A stretch of 11,223 nt of DNA from Fredricksoniimonas sp964643325. GTDB taxonomy: Bacteria; Omnitrophota; Gorgyraeia; Zapsychrales; Fredricksoniimonadaceae. The notes beneath the pieces are model-generated. The model saw only the letters and a program-made list of their open reading frames with translations, was not told the DNA's origin and did no database searches. Every line of letters starts with the position of its first letter. Position 1 is the stretch's first letter. Location: the NCBI GenBank assembly GCA_964643325.1, contig CAZXSE010000027.1, positions 1 through 11,223 on the forward strand, given 5' to 3'. Position numbers and translations under genes: made by a program. Positions 1-6,512 of the stretch are shown piece after piece.

Positions 1-267
1 TTTGATTATCTCAATGACAAAATATCCCAGCGCGTGATCAAGGGGCTTTTGGCGATCACCGGTAAAGAGCTGGTCATTTTCAATATGTCCGAGGAGAATG
101 ACAGGCACCGGGCTTATTATGAGACACTCGGCGAGTGGGTCATGTTCCATCGCAGGCGCGAGCAGGTCCTGGGATGGGTGGAGCCGTTCAAGGGCGAGCT
201 AACGGCCCGTATCGAGGATTTTCCGGCATGTAAGAGTTACTGGATCCTTGATCTGAGAAAAAAATAA
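1..267 (+). CDS. Probable SAM-dependent methyltransferase, C-terminal end (5' truncated by window)
   Basis: The reading frame is open from base 1 and ends at TAA 265-267, giving the last 88 residues of a protein that begins outside the window. The visible part starts with FDYLND, followed by a short helix and a hydrophobic strand (GKELVIFNMS), then YETLGEW and a final strand ILDLRKK. This order matches the end of a class I methyltransferase fold, and FDYL...(helix)...strand...N...EW resembles the C-terminal half of methyltransferases found attached to or near cyclic-nucleotide-binding domains in proteobacteria. The SAM-binding glycine-rich motif would lie upstream and is not visible, so the activity is inferred. 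The stop codon overlaps the ATG of the histidine kinase by one base (TAATG), suggesting one transcript. A non-catalytic Rossmann-like protein remains possible. Confidence 0.55.
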   Translation, partial: FDYLNDKISQRVIKGLLAITGKELVIFNMSEENDRHRAYYETLGEWVMFHRRREQVLGWVEPFKGELTARIEDFPACKSYWILDLRKK

Positions 268-2432
268 TGGTCATTGATCACTTCATCCTGTCTGCCAGGG
301 TCACGTTCTTCACGACGGCTGCGCTGGGCATCTTCGTTCTTTTGAACGGCCGCTGGCGCATCCGTCATTATGCCATTTTTTCGTTCTACTGTTTTGCCAT
401 CAGCTTCTGGTGTTTGTTCGTATCCCTTTTTAACAGTACGTTCGAGGACCCCGGCCTTGTTTACGGCAGGACACTGCACGTGTTTGCCGTCTTTATCCCG
501 ATCTCCTTTTTTCTGTTCATCGAGTCTTTTCTCCAGAAGAACTTTGCCGTCAAGAAACTGCTGTTCGTGATCGTGGCAGGGCTTTTGGCCGCTGATCTTT
601 TCTCAAATTTCCTGATCACAGGTGTGACGCATCATCCCCAGTACAGTTTTCCGACGCCGGGCGTCCTGTACCCGTTGTTCGTTGTTTATTTCGCGCTGGT
701 CACCCTCGCGGGGATCGTCGTTCTTTTTTTGGAATACCGGAAGACCACCGGCAGGAAAAGGGACCAGCTGAAATACCTGCTGTTCTTCTCGATCATCGGG
801 TATATCGGCGGCACCAAGAACTTCCTGATCCTTTTTGACTGGCATCTGTTCCCGATCTATCCTTACGGCACTTACGCCATCCCGTTGTATGTCCTCGGGC
901 TTTGTTACGCCATCATCAAATACCGGCTCATGGACATCAAGGTCGCGTTCACGCGCGCCGGCGTTTTCATTACCGTTTACACGCTCGTCCTTGGCATTCC
1001 CGTCTGGGTGGGTTTCAGGACCATGGGCAGCGGCATGTGGCTTTTGCCGGTCACGCTCATGGCCGCCCTTGCGACGGTGGGGCCTTTCGTTTATATCTTC
1101 ATCCAGCGGCGCGCCGAGGAGCGGCTGCTTGCCGAACAGCGCAAGTATCAGGCAACCTTGCGCCAGGCGTCGGCGGGGATGGGGCGCATTCGCGACCTTA
1201 AAAAACTTTTGAATCTGATCGTTGCCATCCTGACACGCGTTGTGCGCATTGAGCACGTGTGTGTGTATTTCTTTGATGCCGACGCTGGAGCATACCGCTT
1301 GAGCGCCATGCGGCGCATGAACGCGGGAGAGCCCTTGCGTCAGGATGTCCCTGTCATGAACCCGGTGGTCAAGGAGCTGTCCGTTCTTGAAGCGCCGCTT
1401 ATTTATGAAGAGATCCGCCAGAAACTGGAACGCGAGAAAGACCCGGGCTTGACGGACATTGAGGCCGCGATGAAGGAATTAAAGGCCGAGATCGCCTTTC
1501 CGGTGTTTATCCGTTCGAAGCTCATGGCGATCGTTATCCTTGGCAGAAAACTTAACAGCCGCGTGTACAGCGAGGACGATCTGGTGGTTTTTTCGATCCT
1601 GGCGAACCAGGCGTCCCTCGCCATCGAGAATGCCCTTTCCTATGAGGATATGAAAAAGACGCAGGAACAGCTGTTCCGGGCTGACAAGATGGCCACGATC
1701 GGCACCATGGCCGACGGGCTTTCACACCAGATCAACAACCGCCTGCATGCCATGGGGTTCATTGTCAGCGATATGCTTGATACGCTCAAGATGCGCAGGC
1801 CGCTTTTTGGTTCCTCTGAGCTTAAGGCTGTCGCGGATGAGTTTGAATATTCGTTGGCGCGCGTTCAGGAGAACGTCTCGCGGGGCGGTGAGATCGTGCA
1901 GGGGCTCATGAAATACACACGCAAGGGCGAGGAAGGCTTTGCGGGCTGCAGTATCGATCTTATCCTTGATACGGCTTACGAGATGGCGCAGTTCAAGATC
2001 CGCTCGACGGAATTCAAGGTCACGAAAGAATATGATCCCGCCGCAATACCCAAGGTCCGCGGGAATTTCACGCAGCTGCAGGAAGTGTTTTTCAACCTGA
2101 TCGATAATGCTTATGACGCGACCCTCCAGCGCAAGGCAGAATTGAAAGAAGAGGGCTACGCGGCCAGTCTGAAGGTCAGCATCACGGATGTGGACGGATG
2201 GGTCGAGATCGTTTTCAGTGACAATGGCATGGGCGTCAAGCCCGGCGATAAGGACAAGCTTTTTACGCCCTTCTTTACGACCAAGGCGACGAGCAAGAAA
2301 GGCACGGGGCTTGGGCTTTACGTGATCCGCAAGATCATTGAGGAGAATCATGGCGGCAAGGTGGAAATGCGCTCCGTGTACGGGCAGGGAACGGAGATGG
2401 TCTTGCGCCTTGCCGTTAGCAGGGAAGCCTGA
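267..2432 (+). CDS. Membrane sensor histidine kinase (multi-TM sensor, GAF, HisKA, HATPase)
   Basis: This 721-residue protein should autophosphorylate on a histidine and pass the phosphate to a response regulator, probably the one encoded next. The first ~280 residues hold about nine hydrophobic segments (roughly 8-27, 34-55, 68-88, 96-118, 134-155, 168-188, 200-217, 231-249, 256-278), like the 7TM-type histidine kinase input region plus two more spans. A cytoplasmic GAF domain follows (about 304-455). The dimerisation/H-box segment contains the candidate phosphoacceptor H487 in the context GLSHQINNRL. The ATPase domain shows the N box (around N610-N614, NLIDNAYDA), G1 box DNGMGV at 652-657 and G2 box GTGLGL at 679-684, with PFFTTK just before it. 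The residue after H487 is Q where HisKA kinases normally have E or D. ATG 267 overlaps the upstream stop by one base and has only a weak ribosome site. Confidence 0.93.
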   Translation: MVIDHFILSARVTFFTTAALGIFVLLNGRWRIRHYAIFSFYCFAISFWCLFVSLFNSTFEDPGLVYGRTLHVFAVFIPISFFLFIESFLQKNFAVKKLLFVIVAGLLAADLFSNFLITGVTHHPQYSFPTPGVLYPLFVVYFALVTLAGIVVLFLEYRKTTGRKRDQLKYLLFFSIIGYIGGTKNFLILFDWHLFPIYPYGTYAIPLYVLGLCYAIIKYRLMDIKVAFTRAGVFITVYTLVLGIPVWVGFRTMGSGMWLLPVTLMAALATVGPFVYIFIQRRAEERLLAEQRKYQATLRQASAGMGRIRDLKKLLNLIVAILTRVVRIEHVCVYFFDADAGAYRLSAMRRMNAGEPLRQDVPVMNPVVKELSVLEAPLIYEEIRQKLEREKDPGLTDIEAAMKELKAEIAFPVFIRSKLMAIVILGRKLNSRVYSEDDLVVFSILANQASLAIENALSYEDMKKTQEQLFRADKMATIGTMADGLSHQINNRLHAMGFIVSDMLDTLKMRRPLFGSSELKAVADEFEYSLARVQENVSRGGEIVQGLMKYTRKGEEGFAGCSIDLILDTAYEMAQFKIRSTEFKVTKEYDPAAIPKVRGNFTQLQEVFFNLIDNAYDATLQRKAELKEEGYAASLKVSITDVDGWVEIVFSDNGMGVKPGDKDKLFTPFFTTKATSKKGTGLGLYVIRKIIEENHGGKVEMRSVYGQGTEMVLRLAVSREA

Positions 2433-2451
2433 TCTTTTCTTGTGAAAACTC

Positions 2452-2478
2452 TTGAAACAACAGCAGTTGTAATATAAT
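2452..2478 (+). promoter_or_regulatory. Candidate sigma-70-type promoter before the response regulator
   Basis: In the 55-base gap after the kinase, TTGAAA (2452-2457) and a perfect TATAAT (2473-2478) are separated by 15 bases, shorter than the usual 17; shifting the -35 to TCTTGA would give 17. The predicted transcription start, about 7 bases past the -10, falls near 2485, only a few bases before the ATG at 2488, so the mRNA would be nearly leaderless. AT-rich DNA is otherwise rare here, which makes the TATAAT stand out. It may drive the response regulator, HD-GYP and Bat genes. Confidence 0.4.
2457..2470. repeat. Small inverted repeat in the promoter spacer
   Basis: ACAAC (2457-2461) and GTTGT (2466-2470) are perfect inverted copies separated by AGCA. 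They fill almost all of the space between the candidate -35 and -10 boxes, where a repressor operator would sit. The arms are only five bases long, so chance is possible. Confidence 0.3.
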
Positions 2479-2487
2479 TAGGACTAT

Positions 2488-2856
2488 ATGCCAAAACTTC
2501 TGATCGTTGATGACGAACTTGATGTCCGTGAATTCGCGCGCAATTTCTTTCGTAAGCGCGGCATCGAAACTTCTGTTGCTGCTTCAGGGACGGAGGCGCT
2601 TGAGCTGATCGCCAATGATCCGCCGGACCTTGTCTTGTTGGATGTGCGCATGGGGGAGATGACAGGGATCGATGTGTTGCGCCGCTTGCGCGAGAACAAC
2701 AACGCGGTCAAGGTCGCCATGGTCTCGGGCCTCGAGGATGAACAGATCGTCAAGGATGCCCTGGCGCTTGGCGCGCTGGGGTTCATTCACAAGCCGCTGA
2801 TCCTCGAGGAGCTTGAAAAGGTCGTTCTTCGCGAGTTCGGATTGATGAACGTATGA
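2488..2856 (+). CDS. Single-domain response regulator (CheY-like receiver)
   Basis: At 122 residues this is a receiver domain with no output domain. The expected residues are present: the acidic pair D8/D9 (LLIVDDE), phosphoacceptor D52 (DLVLLDVRMG), the switch S80 (AMVSG), and K102 before P103 (IHKP). The loop after D52 reads VRMGEMTG, without the common proline. It is probably phosphorylated by the kinase encoded just upstream. With no DNA-binding or enzymatic domain, it must act by binding a partner; the gene overlapping it by four bases (ATGA, 2853-2856) encodes an HD-GYP protein that lacks a receiver, which is the obvious candidate. The start ATG is preceded by a weak AGGA (2480-2483), four bases away. 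Confidence 0.93.
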   Translation: MPKLLIVDDELDVREFARNFFRKRGIETSVAASGTEALELIANDPPDLVLLDVRMGEMTGIDVLRRLRENNNAVKVAMVSGLEDEQIVKDALALGALGFIHKPLILEELEKVVLREFGLMNV

Positions 2857-4043
2857 CCACAACCACCAAGATCGATTACAAGAAAGAGCTCGAGATCGCC
2901 AGTAAGGGCATGATCATGATCCATGATCATGTGCTGTTGATCAAGCTGCTCGTGCGCATGATCGTGCGCAAGGCCCATTTGCGTCATGCCGGGATGATCC
3001 TTTACGAGCCCATTCGCGATACTTATGTGCTGGCTATCTCGCGCGGCGAGGCCGGCGACCGCATTCCCGAAAGGTTTGTCCGTTTCGAAAAAGAACATCC
3101 TCTGATCCGCATCTTCTATGAAAAAGAATACAAATACCTGATCGATAGCCGCAATGCGCTTGTTTTTGACGACTTGAACCGCCTGATCTGGCGGGAATCG
3201 GTCCTGGGTTCTGCCAACGGGTCACGCGAACTGCTGCACCGGGTCAGTGAGCAGATGCCCATGCTCAACAGCGTTGCCTGTGTTCCGGCATTTTATCGCC
3301 ATCAGCTGCTTGCGATCCTTTTGCTCGGCGCAAAACACGACGGCTCGCGGCTGGAGCAGGAAGAGTTGGATTTCTTTTCCGCGCTGGCTTCTGATGTGGC
3401 CATGGCCATCCGCAACGCCCAGCTTTTTGAAGGTCTCAAGCGCGAGGCGGACCGCAACCGCAATCTTTTTATCCAGACGACGATCGCCCTGGGTTCGGCC
3501 ATTGAAGCCAAGGACTCCTATACGCACGGCCATACCGAACGCGTGACCAAATACGCCATGGCCATTGCACGTGCCATGGCAGCCAAGGGCGCTTTTGATG
3601 TCCCGGAAAAATTCTTCGAGAATCTTTACATCGCGAGCCTTCTGCACGATATTGGCAAGATCGGGATCCCCGAGGCCATCCTGACCAAGAAGGGGCCGCT
3701 CACGGAAGAGGAATACGCGGTCATGAAGACGCATGTGACCCGCGGCGCGGACATCCTTTCTTCATTGACGGATTTCGAGGGCTGCATCGCCGGCGTAAAA
3801 CACCACCATGAAAAGTTCGACGGCACGGGCTATCCCCAGGGATTAAAAGGCGAGGAGATCCCCATGATCTCGTCGATCATTGCCGTGGCGGACACCATGG
3901 ATGCCATGACGACTGACAGGCCGTACCGCAAAGGGGTTTCCAAGGATCGGGCGATCGCGGAGATCAGGAATTATTCCGGCATCTGGTATCATCCGGCGCC
4001 GGTGGCGGCGATCATTGAACTTTATGATAACGGCGAGTTATAG
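2853..4043 (+). CDS. GAF-HD-GYP domain protein, probable c-di-GMP phosphodiesterase
   Basis: This 396-residue soluble protein has an N-terminal GAF-like region (about 20-195) and a C-terminal HD-GYP domain (about 205-396). HD-GYP enzymes hydrolyse cyclic-di-GMP (some act on cGAMP) at a two- or three-metal site. The usual ligand residues are all visible: E218, H227 (YTHGHTERV), H265-D266 (HDIGKIGIPE), H294 (MKTHVTRG), H318-H319 within HHHEKFDGTGYP (GYP at 326-328), and D347 (ADTMDAM...DRPYR). The enzyme is therefore predicted to be active. Near the end, SGIWYHPAPV replaces the more common SGTQFDPxVV, so an Asp outside the metal site is a His here. No transmembrane segment is seen. It overlaps the response regulator by four bases, and its stop lies inside the ribosome binding site of the MoxR gene. 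The usual receiver domain is on a separate protein. Confidence 0.93.
   Translation: MTTTTKIDYKKELEIASKGMIMIHDHVLLIKLLVRMIVRKAHLRHAGMILYEPIRDTYVLAISRGEAGDRIPERFVRFEKEHPLIRIFYEKEYKYLIDSRNALVFDDLNRLIWRESVLGSANGSRELLHRVSEQMPMLNSVACVPAFYRHQLLAILLLGAKHDGSRLEQEELDFFSALASDVAMAIRNAQLFEGLKREADRNRNLFIQTTIALGSAIEAKDSYTHGHTERVTKYAMAIARAMAAKGAFDVPEKFFENLYIASLLHDIGKIGIPEAILTKKGPLTEEEYAVMKTHVTRGADILSSLTDFEGCIAGVKHHHEKFDGTGYPQGLKGEEIPMISSIIAVADTMDAMTTDRPYRKGVSKDRAIAEIRNYSGIWYHPAPVAAIIELYDNGEL
2909..2931. repeat. Perfect palindrome: two copies of CATGATCATG, 3 bases apart
   Basis: CATGATCATG occurs at 2909-2918 and again at 2922-2931, separated by ATC. Each 10-mer is its own reverse complement, so the block is at once a direct repeat and a perfect inverted repeat with 10-base arms. 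It lies 57-79 bases into the HD-GYP gene (residues around GMIMIHDHV). It could be an operator-like site or an mRNA hairpin, or a by-product of Met/Ile/His/Asp codons. Confidence 0.75.
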
Positions 4044-4047
4044 GAGG
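4042..4047 (+). promoter_or_regulatory. Strong Shine-Dalgarno overlapping the HD-GYP stop codon
   Basis: AGGAGG spans 4042-4047 and includes the last two bases of the TAG stop (4041-4043) of the HD-GYP gene. It lies seven bases before the MoxR ATG at 4055. Ribosomes finishing the HD-GYP protein would therefore sit on the MoxR initiation site, favouring coupled translation of the signalling and Bat blocks. Confidence 0.7.
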
Positions 4048-4054
4048 CAGGCAT

Positions 4055-5050
4055 ATGTCATCTGAAAGCGTTTCCCTTGTTAACGAGATGGTCCGGAAAG
4101 AAAGCGCGTTCGTTGGCGCCCTGACCATGGAGGTCCAGAAAGTCCTCGTCGGCCAGAAAGACCTGATCGAGCGGCTCATGGTCGGTATCCTTGCCAACGG
4201 GCATGTCCTGATCGAAGGGGTCCCCGGGCTGGCCAAGACCACGGCGGTCAAGGCGCTTGCGGACACCATGCAGGCAAAATTCCAGCGTATCCAGTTCACG
4301 CCTGACATGCTGCCGGCGGACCTGATCGGGACGCTGATCTACGACCAGCGCACCGGCGGCTTCTCCGTCAAGCGGGGGCCCGTATTCGCGAACATTATCC
4401 TGGCGGACGAGATCAACAGAGCGCCCGCGAAAGTGCAGAGCGCGCTCTTGGAGGCCATGCAGGAACGACAGGTCACCATCGGTGAAGAGACCATGAAGCT
4501 TGAGGATCCCTTTCTTGTCCTGGCCACGCAGAACCCCATTGAGCAGGAGGGGACCTATCCGTTGCCGGAAGCCCAGGTCGATCGTTTCATGCTCAAGGTC
4601 AAGGTCACGTATCCGACGAAGGAAGAGGAGCTCTTGATCCTCAAGCGCATGGGCAATACCGGACGGCGCATTGAGCTCAATAAGATCATTACGCCGGCCG
4701 AGATATTGCGCGCGCGCAAGGTGGTCGATGAGGTCTATATGGACGAGAAGGTCCAGTGCTATATCGTTGACATCGTTGAGGCGACCCGTCAGCCGGAGAA
4801 ATACGGCCTGGCGGACCTTAAGGCCCTGATCCAGTATGGCGCAAGCCCGCGCGCGACGATCAACCTGACCGTCGCATCCAAAGCGTACGCGTTCCTGCAG
4901 GGCAGGGGTTATGTGACGCCGCAGGATGTCAAGACCATCGGCATGGATGTCTTGCGCCACCGGGTAATGCCCAGCTATGAGGCCGAGGCTGAGAATTTGA
5001 CATCGGAAGACCTGGTCACGCGCATTTTTGAACAGGTACAGGTCCCGTAG
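4055..5050 (+). CDS. moxR: MoxR-family AAA+ ATPase
   Basis: This 331-residue protein is of normal length for MoxR ATPases, which act as chaperone-like AAA+ machines with VWA-domain partners. Visible motifs are Walker A GVPGLAKTT (55-63), Walker B ILADEINRAP (115-124), sensor 1 ATQNP with N160, and the family signature EGTYPLPEAQVDRF (165-178) with the candidate arginine finger R177. The C-terminal lid carries YGASPRATINL and DVLRHR, as is typical. No membrane segment is seen, so it should work in the cytoplasm, presumably on the MIDAS-bearing domains of DUF58, BatA and BatB encoded downstream. The ATG at 4055 has the best ribosome site in the window. The 26-base gap to the next gene is the largest inside the Bat block. 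Confidence 0.96.
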   Translation: MSSESVSLVNEMVRKESAFVGALTMEVQKVLVGQKDLIERLMVGILANGHVLIEGVPGLAKTTAVKALADTMQAKFQRIQFTPDMLPADLIGTLIYDQRTGGFSVKRGPVFANIILADEINRAPAKVQSALLEAMQERQVTIGEETMKLEDPFLVLATQNPIEQEGTYPLPEAQVDRFMLKVKVTYPTKEEELLILKRMGNTGRRIELNKIITPAEILRARKVVDEVYMDEKVQCYIVDIVEATRQPEKYGLADLKALIQYGASPRATINLTVASKAYAFLQGRGYVTPQDVKTIGMDVLRHRVMPSYEAEAENLTSEDLVTRIFEQVQVP

Positions 5051-5076
5051 TTGATCTGATCGCGAGAGCCCTGCTT

Positions 5077-5979
5077 ATGATCCCCAAGGAAGTCCTCGCC
5101 AAAGTCCGCCGTATCGAGATCATGACCAACCGCATGGTCACGGATGTCTTTGCCGGCCAGTACCACAGCGTGTTCAAGGGTCGCGGCATGGAGTTCGACG
5201 AGGTCCGCGAATACCAGCGGGGCGATGATGTACGCGCCATCGACTGGAACGTCACAGCCCGTACCGGAATTCCCCATATCAAGAAGTTCGTTGAAGAACG
5301 CGAGATGACCGTGATGGTGCTTGTTGACGCCTCGCCGTCGTGCCATTTTGCCACGGCGCGCGAGCTCAAAAGCCGTCTGGCCGCGGAGATCGCCGCAGTT
5401 CTGTCGTTTGCCGCGATCCGCAACAATGACAAGATCGGCTTGGCTATCTTCACCGACACCGTCGAGAAATTCATCCCGCCGCGCAAGGGCAGGAGTCACG
5501 TTTTGCGGATCATTCGCGAGGTCTTGTGCTTTCGCCCCGAAGGGCGGGGCACGGACATTGCCTCAGCCCTCGAGTTCATGATGCAGGTGACAACGCGCCG
5601 CGCCGTGTGTTTTGTTATCTCGGATTTTATTGAATCGCGCCCGGGGAAAGGCGGCAAGCCGATGTTCGCGAAAGCCATGGCTATTGCCAACCGCCGGCAT
5701 GACATCATTGCCGTGACCCTCAATGATCCGCGCGAGCAGGCGCTTGTGCCGTGCGGGCTGCTGGATATCGAGGATGCTGAAACAGGCGAGCTTGTGACGA
5801 TCGATACCATGGATGCCGGCGTGCGCCAGGCATATGCCCGTTCAGCGCAGGCGCGGCTGCAGGCGCGTGAAAGGCTTTTTCGTTCCATGGATGTGGACCA
5901 TATTGATATTGCGACGGATGTGCCTTATGCCGACAGCCTTGTCAGATTTTTTGCCAAACGCAGGAAGAGGATGAGATGA
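5077..5979 (+). CDS. DUF58 family protein (VWA-like, MoxR partner)
   Basis: A 300-residue protein with the diagnostic DUF58 block GMEFDEVREYQRGDDVRAIDW (residues 37-57), followed by a VWA-like strand ending in DASPS (D84, S86, S88), which fits a MIDAS DxSxS motif. DUF58 proteins almost always sit next to MoxR and are thought to be its partner or target. This copy has no N-terminal hydrophobic segment, unlike longer DUF58 proteins with two membrane spans, so it is probably cytoplasmic. The start ATG is preceded only by a weak GAGAG about ten bases upstream. The final TGA overlaps the next ATG by four bases, with an AGGAAGAGG ribosome site for the next gene inside this coding region. Confidence 0.95.
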   Translation: MIPKEVLAKVRRIEIMTNRMVTDVFAGQYHSVFKGRGMEFDEVREYQRGDDVRAIDWNVTARTGIPHIKKFVEEREMTVMVLVDASPSCHFATARELKSRLAAEIAAVLSFAAIRNNDKIGLAIFTDTVEKFIPPRKGRSHVLRIIREVLCFRPEGRGTDIASALEFMMQVTTRRAVCFVISDFIESRPGKGGKPMFAKAMAIANRRHDIIAVTLNDPREQALVPCGLLDIEDAETGELVTIDTMDAGVRQAYARSAQARLQARERLFRSMDVDHIDIATDVPYADSLVRFFAKRRKRMR

Positions 5980-6512
5980 CCGCCGCTGATCCTGTTAACG
6001 CCCCAATGCCGCAGGCCGCGCTGGAACTTCGCGATATCCGCGGCCCCGTCGGTATTCCTGGGGAATGGCTGTGGTTGTGGATCTTGCTGGGCATTATTGC
6101 GGCACTTTCTTTGGGTGCGTGGATATGGATCCTGTGCAGGCGCCGCAAGGCGCGGGCCCGGTCGCTGGACCCTCAAAAGCCTGCCTGGGAGACCGCGCTT
6201 GAGGCCATGGCCGCGATCGAACGGGAAGGCCTGGCCTCTCAGGGGCTTGTTAAGGAATATTATTCGCGGCTTTCAGGTGTTGTGCGTTGGTACATCGAGG
6301 AGCGTTTTAATGTGCGCGCTCCCGAGATGACCACGGAAGAGTTCATGGCCGTGGCGCAGTCTTCCGGCAAGCTTCCCGCCGCGCAGCAGGGCTTTCTGCA
6401 AGACTTTCTGAACGCCAGCGATATGGTCAAGTTCGCGAAATTCGTTCCTTCCGTTGAACAGATGTTATCCGCCATGAGGCTTGCCAGGATCTTTGTAGAG
6501 GAGTCGCGATGA
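5976..6512 (+). CDS. Small one-pass membrane protein with BatD-tail-like cytoplasmic domain (DUF4381-like)
   Basis: This 178-residue protein sits where a DUF4381-type protein is often found, between DUF58 and BatA. It has a short N-terminal segment ending LRDIRGPVGIP, a Trp-rich membrane span (about 31-54), the basic stop-transfer CRRRK, and a helical domain of about 110 residues (68-178), probably cytoplasmic. That domain resembles the cytoplasmic end of BatD in this same operon: VKEYYSRL at 92-99 corresponds to VKDFYDRL at BatD 503-510, and VKFAKFVP at 151-158 to VRFARMPV at BatD 561-568, with spacings of 59 and 58 residues. I infer a duplicated docking domain for a shared cytoplasmic partner. 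It overlaps both neighbours by ATGA and has a good ribosome site (AGGAAGAGG, 5962-5970). Confidence 0.88.
   Translation: MTAADPVNAPMPQAALELRDIRGPVGIPGEWLWLWILLGIIAALSLGAWIWILCRRRKARARSLDPQKPAWETALEAMAAIEREGLASQGLVKEYYSRLSGVVRWYIEERFNVRAPEMTTEEFMAVAQSSGKLPAAQQGFLQDFLNASDMVKFAKFVPSVEQMLSAMRLARIFVEESR

Noticed and set aside
603..2351. Antisense open frames of 217 and 209 codons opposite the histidine kinase
   Set aside because: Both overlap conserved kinase sequence, show no domain, and have no plausible ribosome site or promoter.
2433..2487. Terminator after the histidine kinase gene
   Set aside because: The only inverted repeat has five-base AT-rich arms with no following T run; it fits an operator better than an intrinsic terminator.
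4058..4960. Long antisense open frame (300 codons) opposite MoxR
   Set aside because: It lies wholly within the MoxR gene, whose motifs are unmistakable. The antisense product is rich in R, D, L and H with no recognisable domain, as expected for the shadow of a high-GC gene.
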